A stretch of 64,000 bases of DNA. Source: Natronosporangium hydrolyticum. Lineage in GTDB: Bacteria > Actinomycetota > Actinomycetes > Mycobacteriales > Micromonosporaceae. The notes beneath the pieces are model-generated. The model was not told where the DNA came from. It did no database searches and saw nothing but the letters and a program-made list of their open reading frames with translations. The stretch spans positions 3,410,001 to 3,474,000 of the forward strand of contig NZ_CP070499.1 of assembly GCF_016925615.1 (NCBI RefSeq), in the 5' to 3' direction. Shown here piece after piece: positions 53,125 through 61,952 of the stretch. Positions within the stretch are counted from its first letter, which is position 1. Each line of letters begins with the position of its first letter. The position numbers and the translations under genes are program-made.

Positions 53125-53207
53125 GACATGGTTGGGCAGGGAGGGATCTTGCACACCGGAATGTCCGACTTTTCCGTACGCAAGATCCCTCCCTGCCCAA
53201 CCATGTC
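53125..53207. repeat. 83-bp palindromic element with perfect 28-bp arms
   Basis: The left arm 53125-53152 begins GACATGGTTGGGCAGGGAG and its exact reverse complement is 53180-53207, around a 27-base core. Much of the core also pairs, so the whole can fold as one long hairpin. It lies between convergent genes (MFS stop 52997, MptB stop 53276). Short reading frames through it (RKIPPCPTMS) recall small spurious proteins in other actinomycete genomes, so it is probably a dispersed repeat. Confidence 0.75.
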
Positions 53208-53275
53208 CGAAATGCCCCGCAACTCCGGATGGTGCCCCGGAATGACCTGCCGTGGACCGGCTGAGCCGCGCCCGG

Positions 53276-54805
53276 TCAGGCGGACAGCGATTCGGTCGGC
53301 GCCGCCAGGGCCGGCCCGGGTTGCCGGCGCCGACGCCAACGGCAGAGCCACCAGCCGCCGCCCACCAGACACGCCGCCGCGACCAGTAACGAGCCCGGGA
53401 ACTTGGTCAGCACCGGCACCCCGAGTCCGCTCGGCAGGGTGAGCACGGTCAAGCCAACCGCTGCGATCGCCAGCCAGGAGCGGGCCCGGAGCGACCGTAC
53501 CGAGGCGGCGAGCACCGCCAGCGCCGCCACCGCGTACCAGGGGTAGACCACCGGGCCGAGTATCACCACCGCAGCGAGCACCACCCCGGCCCGGAGCACC
53601 ACCGCCTGGACCTGGTCGCGCCGCTGCCACGCCTGCCAGAACGCCACGAGCGCGAGCACCGCGAGAGCCGCAACCCCGAGGGTCCGGGCCACCGCCACCA
53701 CGGTGTCGAAGGCGCCCGGTGCGCCCAGTCCCCACAGCAGGTAGCCGGCGGCCATGCCCAGTGCGCTGGGCAGCGAGCTCCACTGGACTAGGGTGCCGGT
53801 GTCGGTCAACGCCGTCCACCAGCCAACGCCGAGCCCGGTCACGATACTTACGGCCGCGAACGACCCGCCCGCGGCGAGCGCCGCCAGCCCCACCGCCCAC
53901 CATCCCCGGCGCAACACCAACAGCAGCACGAACGGCAACGCAGCCAGCGCTGTCACTTTAACCGCCACCGCCAGGCCGATGGCCGCCCCAGCGGCTACCA
54001 CCACCGCTGACCCTCGGACGCCCGGCTCCGGCCCGCGTCCGGCCGCCCCCTGCGCTGACGGCGCAGCCGACGCCGCCAACGCCAGCCCTGCCACGAGCAG
54101 CCCGGCCACCAACGCGTCGTTGTGGCCTCCGCTGACGACGTGGACGACGATCAGCGGACTGATCGCTCCCAGCCAGATCGCCGCACCGGGGGCGACTCCG
54201 CAGGCGCGCGCCAGCCGGGGCAGGGCGGCGGCGAGCAGCACCGCGCCGAGTACCGCACCGAGCCGCAGCCCGGCCAGCGCCAACCAGAGCTGCGCGGACG
54301 AATCGGTGGCCAACGCCTGCGCGACCGCCACCGCCGCGGCCGCCGCCAGCAGCGCCACCGGACCGTACGGCGTGGTGGTTTCTTGCCAGAGCGGCGGCAC
54401 CGACGCCAGCCAGGGGCAGTCACTCCCGGCGGCGCCCACCGCGTACGGGTCGTAGCCGGCCAGCCAGCCGGCGCCCTGGCAGGCGTAGGCGTACAGGTCC
54501 CGGCTGCCGAGCGGCGGCGCGATCAGCAGCGGCGCCGCCCACAACGCTCCGGTGACCAGGACCCACCGCAAAGAAGGTCCGCGCTCCGGGTCGCGCCACG
54601 CCCGGCCGAGCCGCCACCACGCACCGCCGACGAGGATCAGCCCGCCAAGGTAGCTGAGCAGTCCGAGCCGGAACCACCAGTCCGGCCCCCAGAGCGCCTC
54701 AGCCTGGGTCGCTGGTGCTGGCCCAGGCCCGGCCCCGGCGAGCACCGCCGCCGCCGCGAGGAGCACCCCGCCAGCGAACCCGAGCCACCGGAGCCGGCTG
54801 ATCAA
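53276..54805 (-). CDS. mptB: MptB-like polyprenol-phosphomannose alpha-1,6-mannosyltransferase
   Basis: A 509-residue GT-C glycosyltransferase with about 13 membrane helices. APPLGSRDLYAYACQGAGWLAGYDPYAVG contains the catalytic Asp loop typical of MptA/MptB, and IVVHVVSGGHNDALVAGLL the conserved G-H-N-D motif. These enzymes extend the mannan core of lipomannan-type glycolipids. The ATG overlaps the stop of the PAP2 gene (54802-54805), so both form one operon. The arrangement points to envelope lipid-glycan synthesis. Confidence 0.85.
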   Translation of the reverse strand: MISRLRWLGFAGGVLLAAAAVLAGAGPGPAPATQAEALWGPDWWFRLGLLSYLGGLILVGGAWWRLGRAWRDPERGPSLRWVLVTGALWAAPLLIAPPLGSRDLYAYACQGAGWLAGYDPYAVGAAGSDCPWLASVPPLWQETTTPYGPVALLAAAAAVAVAQALATDSSAQLWLALAGLRLGAVLGAVLLAAALPRLARACGVAPGAAIWLGAISPLIVVHVVSGGHNDALVAGLLVAGLALAASAAPSAQGAAGRGPEPGVRGSAVVVAAGAAIGLAVAVKVTALAALPFVLLLVLRRGWWAVGLAALAAGGSFAAVSIVTGLGVGWWTALTDTGTLVQWSSLPSALGMAAGYLLWGLGAPGAFDTVVAVARTLGVAALAVLALVAFWQAWQRRDQVQAVVLRAGVVLAAVVILGPVVYPWYAVAALAVLAASVRSLRARSWLAIAAVGLTVLTLPSGLGVPVLTKFPGSLLVAAACLVGGGWWLCRWRRRRQPGPALAAPTESLSA

Positions 54806-55950
54806 CCCGCCGCCCGCTGCTCCGGCGCCGGGTTATCGTCCCTTTCCGAGACCGCAGCCACCGCGAACTCATCGGTCTCGCTGTTTCGCTGTCTGGGTAG
54901 CGGCTCGGCATCTGCCGGGTCGGCTTCCGGCTCGGCAGCTGCCTCCCCGGCCCCGCGCTCGGCGTCGGCTGCGGCGCGCTGGCGTGCGCGATACGCCCAC
55001 CACCACTTTTCCGCCAATCCGACCACCAAGAAGGTCAAGCCGACGTACACCCACCCGGCCAACACGTCGATGATGTAGTGCTCACCCGCATACACCAGGG
55101 TAAAGGTCATCGCCAACGGATACGTCAGCAGCAGTGGCCACCACCGCCGGCGCAGCTGCGGCAGGAAGAACACCACCACTAGCAGCGCCCAGGCGGTATG
55201 CAGGGAGGGCATGGCGGCGACCGGGTTGGAGGCGAGCTGGCCGGTGTTCAACGCGTTGTACGCGCCGTGCAGGCCAAGCTCCGCCCAGCCGCGGGTGGAG
55301 ATCCGGTCCACCGCTTCGGTGAGATAGCCGTGCTCGTAGGCCCACCACGGCGGGGCCGCCGGGTAGATGAAGTAGGTGGCGAGCCCGGCCGCGCACAGAA
55401 ACAGGAACCGCCGGATGAACGCCGCCCACCTGGCCCGGTTCCGCAGCCACAGCACCAGCGCCACGCCGATCGCCAACACGAAGTGCGAGAAGTACACCCA
55501 GCTGGCGAGCATGTCCCACCAGTGCACCCGGTCCGGGTCGTACAGGTGCTCCTGCAGCCAGGTGGTCGGGACCTGACCGCCGGTGAGCCAGCCGAACATC
55601 CACACGTCGGCGTTGATCAACTCGGTGACGTACGGGTCGGTCGACTCGGCGAAGCCGCGGGAGAGGTTGTAGATGACCAGGAGCACCACCACCGGCGCCC
55701 AGTCCCGGACGAACCCCAGGTGCACCCGCCACGGCTCGAAGTTGCGCCAGGCGATGGTGGCGGTCCACAACCACACGAACATGTAGACCGGTTCGGTGGG
55801 CAGCCCGATGGTGAGCCAGCCGACGACGAAGGCGAGCCCCCAGATCGTCATGCCGATGATCCGGCGACGCCGGCGGTCAATCACGGGTGGGAGCTGCTCG
55901 GGGGCGAGGCTACTGGCGGGAGACTCTGTCTGGGTGGCGTCCGTCGGCAC
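54802..55950 (-). CDS. PAP2-superfamily membrane phosphatase
   Basis: A 382-residue multi-pass protein of the inositol-phosphotransferase/PAP2 C-terminal type. The active-site motifs are MPSLHTAWALL (C2, Ser and His) and GEHYIIDVLAGW (C3, His and Asp), late in the chain. It may dephosphorylate polyprenyl or lipid phosphates used by the coupled MptB enzyme. The end (about 325-382) is acidic and disordered. Start GTG 55950, with TAAGCT exactly 6 bases upstream, so the message is probably leaderless. Confidence 0.85.
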   Translation of the reverse strand: MPTDATQTESPASSLAPEQLPPVIDRRRRRIIGMTIWGLAFVVGWLTIGLPTEPVYMFVWLWTATIAWRNFEPWRVHLGFVRDWAPVVVLLVIYNLSRGFAESTDPYVTELINADVWMFGWLTGGQVPTTWLQEHLYDPDRVHWWDMLASWVYFSHFVLAIGVALVLWLRNRARWAAFIRRFLFLCAAGLATYFIYPAAPPWWAYEHGYLTEAVDRISTRGWAELGLHGAYNALNTGQLASNPVAAMPSLHTAWALLVVVFFLPQLRRRWWPLLLTYPLAMTFTLVYAGEHYIIDVLAGWVYVGLTFLVVGLAEKWWWAYRARQRAAADAERGAGEAAAEPEADPADAEPLPRQRNSETDEFAVAAVSERDDNPAPEQRAAG

Positions 55951-55956
55951 GCGAAC

Positions 55957-55962
55957 AGCTTA
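55957..55962 (-). promoter_or_regulatory. -10 hexamer of the PAP2-mptB operon
   Basis: Read on the minus strand, TAAGCT ends exactly 6 bases before GTG 55950. It is the leaderless layout described for the other genes here. Confidence 0.5.
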
Positions 55963-56026
55963 ATGCCGAGTAAATCGCGGCCGTCGCCACGGCTGGTAAT
56001 GGGTGCTATGACCCGCGCTGGGCGCC

Positions 56027-56032
56027 TACCCT
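56027..56032 (+). promoter_or_regulatory. -10 hexamer of the thioesterase gene
   Basis: TACCCT ends exactly 6 bases before ATG 56039, indicating a leaderless message. Confidence 0.5.
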
Positions 56033-56038
56033 GACGAT

Positions 56039-56434
56039 ATGGAGCAGCAGCCAACTCTTACCGCAGGGCTCACCGCACAGGTCGAGCTGACCGTCACCGA
56101 CGCAGACACCGCGCAGGCGTTGGGCTCTGGCGACGTGCCGGTATTGGGCACTCCCCGGGTGCTGGCGCTCGCCGAGGCCGCCACCGTCGCGGCGACCGCA
56201 CCTAAGCTCGTCCCCGGCTGGACCACCGTGGGCACCGAGGTGGAGCTGGAGCACACCACCGCGAGTCCGATCGGCACTGTGGTGACCGCGGTCGCCACCC
56301 TCGCCAAGGTCGACGGGCGGCGGCTGCTCTTCGAGCTCCGGGTCACCGCGGGCGGCGAGCCGGTCGCCGAGGGCCGGATCGAACGCACCCTGGTCGACCG
56401 CCAGAAGTTCCTGGCCAAGGCGCTCGGCGAGTAA
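56039..56434 (+). CDS. Hotdog-fold thioesterase (FlK-like)
   Basis: A 131-residue single hotdog domain. VLGTPRVLALAEAATVAATAPKLVPGWTTVGTEVELEHTTASPIGTVVTAVATL shows the FlK/YbgC-like pattern in which the T/E/H residues of fluoroacetyl-CoA thioesterase fall (Thr in G-T-P, Glu in L-A-E-A, His in L-E-H-T). It probably hydrolyses or protects against an unwanted acyl-CoA. The message appears leaderless. It is a single gene convergent with the L,D-transpeptidase gene. Confidence 0.8.
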   Translation: MEQQPTLTAGLTAQVELTVTDADTAQALGSGDVPVLGTPRVLALAEAATVAATAPKLVPGWTTVGTEVELEHTTASPIGTVVTAVATLAKVDGRRLLFELRVTAGGEPVAEGRIERTLVDRQKFLAKALGE

Positions 56435-56440
56435 CCGGCG

Positions 56441-56459
56441 TGGCCGGGCGGTCCGGCCA
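56441..56459. terminator. Hairpin between convergent genes
   Basis: TGGCCGG-GCGGT-CCGGCCA is a perfect 7-bp stem with a 5-base loop between the thioesterase stop and the L,D-transpeptidase stop. It can serve both strands. Confidence 0.55.
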
Positions 56460-56471
56460 CCCCGCCCCGGG

Positions 56472-57704
56472 TCAGTTGGCGGGCAGCGCCGTCGCGAGCG
56501 CCAGCTCCGTCGGATCGTCGGCGACCGGCAGCGCGCTGCCCTCGATGAACTCGTCCCACGACAGTTCCCAGGCGGTCCAGCCGTTGCCGTGCTCGATCTG
56601 CCGCTCGGTGCCGGTGACCGTCACCGGGTCACCCACCTTGATCACTTCGTAGAGCCACTGGGCGTCGGCGGTGGCGAGGTTGACACAACCATGGGAGACG
56701 TTGCGGACTCCCTGGTCGCCGACCGACCACGGGGCGGCGTGAATGAACTCCCCCTGCCAGCTGAGCCGCATCGCGTAGGCCACCTCCACCCGATATCCGG
56801 CGTCACCCAGCTCGGCGAAGGTGTCGAAGATAGTGCTGGCCTTGCGCGACATCACCACCAGGTTGCCCGACGAGGAGGGGGTGCTCGGCTTGCCCAGACT
56901 CACCGGCATGCTCCGGGCCTCGACGCCGTCGCCTTCGACGGTCATCTGTTTGGTGGCGTTGTCGACCTCGATCGACAGTGCCCGCCCGATGGTCGCGGTG
57001 GCGCTCCGGTCGGCGTCGCCGTAGCGGTCGTCGCCGGTGGGGTGGCCGTCGAGCGCGATCCGGGCGCTGATCGTGGTGCCGGGCTGCCAGTGTTCCGGCG
57101 CCCGGTAGAACGCCTGCCGACCGTCGGCCACCCAGCTCCAGGCGCCCGGCTGCGGCGGGTCGGTGCTGACGAACATCCGGCGCTGCACCTCGGCCCGGGC
57201 CTCCGGCGGCACCGGCTGGTGAAACTCCACCACCACCGGCATCGCCACGCCATACTCGGCGCCGTCCTGGAGGTACAGCCCGGTGTCGGTACGCCGTTCC
57301 GGCTCGGTCATGGTGGTGAAGCTGGTCTCGACCGTGCTGCGCTGCCCATCGCGGTTGGCGGCGGTGACGGTCGCGCGGTAAGTGGTCTCGGGCGCCAACG
57401 GCTGGTTCGGCACCCACCCGGTGCCGTCGGCCCGCATCCGCCCCGCCACCCGGTCGCCGTCCTCGTCGACCAGCGCCACCTCGCTGAGCACTCCGCCCGT
57501 TACCTCGGTACCGATCTCGGTGCTCAGGGGAGCGTCGTCCGCGCCGGTGGGGGGAGTGATCCGAAGCACGGGTGACCCGTCGGCGTTCAACAGGTCCCCG
57601 TCCGGCGTAGGCGGAGCCGCAGAGCGCCCGCACGCCACCAGATTCAGCGGCACCACCACCGCGAGAGCAACCCAACCACGCCAACCGCCCACGACCCGTG
57701 CCAT
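56472..57704 (-). CDS. L,D-transpeptidase lipoprotein (Ig-YkuD)
   Basis: A 410-residue exported enzyme that makes 3-3 cross-links in peptidoglycan. A signal peptide ends in the lipobox LVAC, so it is a lipoprotein. Two Ig-like domains (about 45-140 and 145-250) lead to a YkuD catalytic domain whose active site is NVSHGCVNLATADAQWLYE, with the nucleophile Cys. This is the LdtMt2/LdtB layout of actinobacteria. ATG 57704 has GGGGGG just upstream; the in-frame TTG 57716 is less likely. Confidence 0.9.
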   Translation of the reverse strand: MARVVGGWRGWVALAVVVPLNLVACGRSAAPPTPDGDLLNADGSPVLRITPPTGADDAPLSTEIGTEVTGGVLSEVALVDEDGDRVAGRMRADGTGWVPNQPLAPETTYRATVTAANRDGQRSTVETSFTTMTEPERRTDTGLYLQDGAEYGVAMPVVVEFHQPVPPEARAEVQRRMFVSTDPPQPGAWSWVADGRQAFYRAPEHWQPGTTISARIALDGHPTGDDRYGDADRSATATIGRALSIEVDNATKQMTVEGDGVEARSMPVSLGKPSTPSSSGNLVVMSRKASTIFDTFAELGDAGYRVEVAYAMRLSWQGEFIHAAPWSVGDQGVRNVSHGCVNLATADAQWLYEVIKVGDPVTVTGTERQIEHGNGWTAWELSWDEFIEGSALPVADDPTELALATALPAN

Positions 57705-57813
57705 CGGACCCCCCAACTGGAATGTGAGTTATTCTCCAGTTGTCCCCATAGTGCCTGACAAAAGCCACGACTGGGGGAGTTTTGGGTAATCCGGACAAGA
57801 GGGGGTGGGTTGG

Positions 57814-59775
57814 TCAGGACACCATCGACCCCACAACCGGCTTCGTAAGCAGGGCAGACTGGTTACGCTCCACGCCCGGGTCCAGGGTGCGGGCCACGAA
57901 GATCGCATGCCAGACACAGAAGACCAGCACCGTCCAGATTTTGCGGGAGTGGTCCGCCTCGCCGCTACGGTGGGCCCGCAACAACTCCCGGGCGTATCCA
58001 AGGTCGAGCAGATCGCCGGCGCCCGAGGTGGCGAAGATGTGGTCCGCCCAGTCGGCCATCTCCCCCGCCAACCACACCCGGGTCGGGGTCGGGAAGCCCA
58101 GCTTCGGCCGGTTCACGATCGCCGGCGGCACCACCTGCGCCAGCGCCCGCCGCAGCGCGAACTTGGTGTCCCGGGAGCGGGGCGGCAGCTTCAGCTCCAC
58201 CGGGATGGTGGCGGCGACCTCGAACACCTCCTTGTCCAGGAACGGCACCCGCACCTCCAGCGAGTGGGCCATGGACATCCGGTCGGCCTTGACCAGGATG
58301 TCGCCGCGTAGCCAGGTGTAGAGGTCCACATACTGCATCTGCGTGACCTCGTCGAGGTCGGGCACCTCGGCGTAGACCGGCGCGGTCACGTCGGTGTAGC
58401 GCACCGCCGGATCGTAGCGGCGCAGCAGCCGCTGCTTCTGCTCCTCGGTGAAGATCCGGGCATTGCCGTAGTAACGCTCCTCGATCGGGGTGGTCCCGCG
58501 CTCCAGGAAACTCTTGCCCTTGACCCCTTCCGGCATCACCTTCGAGACCGCGCGCAACCCCCGCTGCACCCCGTCCGGCAGGGACTGCACCCCCGCCAGC
58601 GACAGCGGCTCCCGGTAGATGGTGTAGCCGCCGAAGAACTCGTCGGCTCCCTCCCCGGAGAGCACCACGGTGACGTGCTCGGCGGCCTTCTTCGCCACGA
58701 AGTAGAGCGGCACCAGCGCCGGGTCGGCGACCGGGTCGTCCAACTGCCAGACGATCTTCGGCAACGCCGCCATCATGTCCTGCGGGCCGATCTTGGTCGG
58801 GTGGATCGCCACCCCCAGGTGCTTGGCCGAGTCCACGGCCACGTCGATCTCCGAGTAGCCCTCGACGTCGTACCCGACGGTGAAGGTCTGGATGTTGGGG
58901 TGGAACTCCCGGGCCAGCGCCACCACCGCGGTGGAGTCGATCCCGCTGGACAGAAACGCGCCCACCGGGACATCGGCGCGCATGTGCATCCGCACGCTCT
59001 CCCGCAGCACGTCCCGGATCCGGTCGTAGAGCGCCTCCGGGTCCGGCGCAGGCGCAGGCCGGAACACCGGCTGGTACCAGCGGCGGACGGTCACCTCGCC
59101 GCCCGGGCTCCAGGTCAGGCACTCCCCCGAGCCGATCCGCTCGATCCCGTGGTGCAGGGTGCGCGGCTCCGGCACATACTGCAGCGTCAGGTAATGCGAC
59201 AGGTTCGCGGTGTCCACCCCCGCGTCGCCCGCGACCGCCGAGGGCGCGAACGGCAGCAGCGCCTTCTTCTCTGAAGCCAGATAGACCCCGTCGTCGGTAC
59301 GCAGGTAGTGCAACGGCTTGATACCGTACGGGTCGCGGGCGCCGAAGGCCCGCCGCTGCTCCCGGTCCCAGATGACGAACGAGAACATGCCCCGCAGCAG
59401 GTGCACCGCCGCCTCACCGAGATAGTGGTACGCCGCCACGATCACCTCGCCGTCGCCAGCGGTCGCGAACTGTGCCCCGTACTCCCGCGCCAGCTGTTGG
59501 CGCAACTCAACGTAGTTGTAGATCTCGCCGTTGAAGGTCAGCAGGTAGCGGCCGTCAGCGTACGACAGCGGTTCGTGGCTGGAGGCCACGTCGATGATCG
59601 ACAACCGTTTGTGTGCGAAGACCGCGTCGGTGCCGGCGCCGTCGGGGGATTTGATCACCTCGACCCCGGTCTCGTCCGGGCCCCGGTGATGCAGGCACTC
59701 GAGCGCAGCCGCGAGCTGGTCCCGGTGTGATTCGGCGTTGGCCGACGAGCTGAAGAAGGCGAGCAGTCCGCACAT
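57814..59775 (-). CDS. asnB: Asparagine synthase, glutamine-hydrolysing
   Basis: A 653-residue class B asparagine synthetase. The start is ATG 59775, because the catalytic Cys must follow the initiator Met (MCGLLAFFSS); the upstream ATG 59784 would bury it. The Ntn glutaminase domain has NHRGPDE-type (CLHHRGPDETG), FNGEIYNY and FSFVIWDREQRRAF motifs in its first 200 residues. The synthetase PP-loop is FLSSGIDSTAVVAL. LSGEGADEFFGGY lies further on. It converts aspartate, glutamine and ATP to asparagine. It is divergent from the aminopeptidase P gene. Confidence 0.92.
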   Translation of the reverse strand: MCGLLAFFSSSANAESHRDQLAAALECLHHRGPDETGVEVIKSPDGAGTDAVFAHKRLSIIDVASSHEPLSYADGRYLLTFNGEIYNYVELRQQLAREYGAQFATAGDGEVIVAAYHYLGEAAVHLLRGMFSFVIWDREQRRAFGARDPYGIKPLHYLRTDDGVYLASEKKALLPFAPSAVAGDAGVDTANLSHYLTLQYVPEPRTLHHGIERIGSGECLTWSPGGEVTVRRWYQPVFRPAPAPDPEALYDRIRDVLRESVRMHMRADVPVGAFLSSGIDSTAVVALAREFHPNIQTFTVGYDVEGYSEIDVAVDSAKHLGVAIHPTKIGPQDMMAALPKIVWQLDDPVADPALVPLYFVAKKAAEHVTVVLSGEGADEFFGGYTIYREPLSLAGVQSLPDGVQRGLRAVSKVMPEGVKGKSFLERGTTPIEERYYGNARIFTEEQKQRLLRRYDPAVRYTDVTAPVYAEVPDLDEVTQMQYVDLYTWLRGDILVKADRMSMAHSLEVRVPFLDKEVFEVAATIPVELKLPPRSRDTKFALRRALAQVVPPAIVNRPKLGFPTPTRVWLAGEMADWADHIFATSGAGDLLDLGYARELLRAHRSGEADHSRKIWTVLVFCVWHAIFVARTLDPGVERNQSALLTKPVVGSMVS

Positions 59776-59837
59776 GGAGGTCATCTTTTCACGCGGTACG
59801 GTCGAGAAGTCCAGACACCGGCACGAAGGGGTGCGTC

Positions 59838-61355
59838 ATGGCGCAACAGCAGGTCGCGGAGGGGCAGTCGGCGGCGCAGCAGGCGCCTGCCACCGGCACC
59901 GAGTCGCACGACCCGGACTTCCCGCCCCGGTTGCTCGAGTTCATGCGCACCGGCTGGCGCGACCAGGAGCTACCGGTCAGCCGCCGGCCGGAGGCCGACC
60001 GTTACGCGGCCCGCCGCGCCGCCGTCGCCGCCGGCTTCCCCGGCGAGACGCTGGTGATCCCCTCCGGTCCGGAGCGGGTCCGCGCCAACGACACCAACTT
60101 CCGGTTCCGGCCCGGCAGCGACTTCGTCTGGCTCACCGGCGAACACGACCCGGACAGCGTGCTGGTGCTGCGGCCGACCGGCGACGGCCACGACGCCACA
60201 CTCTACGTCCGCCCCCGCTCCCCCCGCGGCGGCGACCCGGCGGGCGGCGCCGCCGACGAATTCTTCCGCGACCGGCAGTACGGCGAGCTGTGGATCGGCC
60301 GCCGGCACACGCTGGCCGAGAAGTCCGCCGAGCTGGGCATCGAGACCGCCCCGCTGGCGGAGCTGCCGCGAGCGCTGGCCGACTGCGCCCCGGCCCGGAC
60401 CCGGGTGCTGCGCGGACTGGACGAGTCGGTCGACGCCGCGGTCCGGCGCTACGACGCGGAGCGGGCCGGCGCCCGCGACCGCGAGCTGGCCTGGGCCATC
60501 TCGGAGTTGAAGCTGGTCAAAGATGAGTGGGAGATCGCCCAACTGGCGGCGGCGGTCGACGCGACGATCCGCGGCTTCGAGGACTGCGCCCGGGCGCTGC
60601 CGGCCGACCGGCCGGTCTCGGAACGACTGATCGAGGGCATCTTCGGTCTGCGGGCCCGGCACGACGGCAACGACGTCGGCTACTCCTCGATCGTCGGCTC
60701 CGGCGCCAACGCCACTATCCTGCACTGGATCCGCAACGACGCCCAGATCACCCCCGGCCAGCTGCTGCTCGCCGACATGGGGGTCGAGGGGCACCACCTC
60801 TACACCGCCGACGTCACCCGCACCCTGCCGGTCTCCGGCACGTTCACCCCGGCCCAGCGTGAGCTCTACGACCTCGTCTACGCGGCGCAGCAGGCCGGGC
60901 TGGACGCGGTCAAGCCCGGGCTGAAGTGGGAGGACCTGGCGCTGACCATCAACCGGGTGCTCGCCGAGGGCCTGTCCGGGCTGGGTCTGTTGCCCGGCAC
61001 GGTGGATGAGGCGCTGGAAAAGGATTCCACGATCTACCGCCGGTGGACCCTGCACGGCTTCGGCCACATGCTCGGCATCGACGTGCACGACTGCGCCCAC
61101 GCCCGCACCGAGCACTACCGAAAAGGCGCGATCGACGAGGGCTACGTGTTCACGATCGAGCCGGGCCTCTACTTCCAGCCCGAGGACGAGCTGGTCCCGG
61201 CGGAGCTGCGGGGCATCGGCATCCGGATCGAAGACGACGTGGTCTGCACCGCCGAAGGGGCGGTGAACCTCTCAGCCGGGCTGCCGCGCCAGGCCGACGA
61301 GGTCGAGAGCTGGCTCGCCGCCCAGCGCGCCGCCGGCCCTCGCCTGCCCGGCTAA
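59838..61355 (+). CDS. pepP: Aminopeptidase P family protein (Xaa-Pro aminopeptidase)
   Basis: A 505-residue M24B peptidase that releases N-terminal residues before proline. An AMP_N domain (about 30-200) precedes the pita-bread catalytic domain. The five metal ligands are seen in LLADMGVEGHHLYTADVTRTL (two Asp), HGFGHMLGIDVHD (His), FTIEPGLYF (Glu) and GIRIEDDVV (Glu), and IVGSGANATILHW is the substrate loop. ATG 59838 has GAAGGGG upstream. Nothing is missing. It is a single gene, 63 bp from asnB on the other strand. Confidence 0.9.
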   Translation: MAQQQVAEGQSAAQQAPATGTESHDPDFPPRLLEFMRTGWRDQELPVSRRPEADRYAARRAAVAAGFPGETLVIPSGPERVRANDTNFRFRPGSDFVWLTGEHDPDSVLVLRPTGDGHDATLYVRPRSPRGGDPAGGAADEFFRDRQYGELWIGRRHTLAEKSAELGIETAPLAELPRALADCAPARTRVLRGLDESVDAAVRRYDAERAGARDRELAWAISELKLVKDEWEIAQLAAAVDATIRGFEDCARALPADRPVSERLIEGIFGLRARHDGNDVGYSSIVGSGANATILHWIRNDAQITPGQLLLADMGVEGHHLYTADVTRTLPVSGTFTPAQRELYDLVYAAQQAGLDAVKPGLKWEDLALTINRVLAEGLSGLGLLPGTVDEALEKDSTIYRRWTLHGFGHMLGIDVHDCAHARTEHYRKGAIDEGYVFTIEPGLYFQPEDELVPAELRGIGIRIEDDVVCTAEGAVNLSAGLPRQADEVESWLAAQRAAGPRLPG

Positions 61356-61362
61356 CCCGCAC

Positions 61363-61863
61363 TCATGACCCGCCGGTGGCCGGCGGGAGCGCGATCCCGA
61401 CCGGTCCGCGCTGGCGGTGGGTGGCCCACACGATGACAGCGGCGGCGATAAACACCACCTGCAGCACGGTCCGCGGCAGCAACGGGGTCGCCGGCTCCCC
61501 GGCCAACTGGACCTCGTTGACCGCCGCGTACACGTTGGCGGGGAACATCGCCAACAGCAGCAGCGTCAACCCGGCCGCTGCCAGGGCCGCCGTGCGACGC
61601 CACAGCAACAGGGCCGCTCCGGCCAACTCCAGCACACCGGTGACGGTGACCAGCAGACCAGGTGCCGGCAGTGCCGGCGGGACCATCGCGATCAGGTCCT
61701 CGCGCAGAAACGCGAAGTGGGTCACGCCGGTGACCGCGAACATCGCGGCCAGGCCGAACCGGATCGCCGCCGGCCAGTGCCGGCGCACCGACCACCGCGG
61801 GGCGGCGGCGATCGTCACCAGCGTCAGGGACGCCACGCCGAGCAGGACTAAGAGCGGGGCCAT
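61363..61863 (-). CDS. DoxX-family membrane protein
   Basis: A 166-residue protein with four predicted membrane helices, matching the DoxX/MauE-like group (RFGLAAMFAVTGVTHFAFLREDLIAMVPPALPAPGLLVTVTGVLELAGAALLL). Family members have unclear roles in respiration or redox balance. ATG 61863 with GGAAGAGG upstream is preferred over a longer frame that would cross the operator. It is divergent from a TetR gene with a palindrome between, so it is probably that regulator's target. Confidence 0.8.
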   Translation of the reverse strand: MAPLLVLLGVASLTLVTIAAAPRWSVRRHWPAAIRFGLAAMFAVTGVTHFAFLREDLIAMVPPALPAPGLLVTVTGVLELAGAALLLWRRTAALAAAGLTLLLLAMFPANVYAAVNEVQLAGEPATPLLPRTVLQVVFIAAAVIVWATHRQRGPVGIALPPATGGS

Positions 61864-61914
61864 GGAACCTCTTCCGTCGAACTTGCCAGTGTCAAGACTG
61901 ACTGGGGCGAGCCT

Positions 61915-61933
61915 ATCTTGTCGGCGACAAGAT
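61915..61933. promoter_or_regulatory. Perfect palindrome in the DoxX/TetR gap, probable TetR operator
   Basis: ATCTTGTC-GGC-GACAAGAT (61915-61933) is a perfect 8-bp-arm palindrome lying 7 bases upstream of the TAGGGT -10 of the TetR gene. TTGCCAGT also occurs twice around it (61883 and 61934 regions). A bound repressor would cover both divergent promoters. Confidence 0.6.
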
Positions 61934-61952
61934 TGCCAGTTAGGGTGCAGGC

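Noticed and set aside
53754-54455. Long plus-strand open frame opposite mptB.
   Set aside because: It is rich in Ala, Thr, Pro and Ser, the usual mirror of a GC-rich membrane-protein gene, and lacks a ribosome site.
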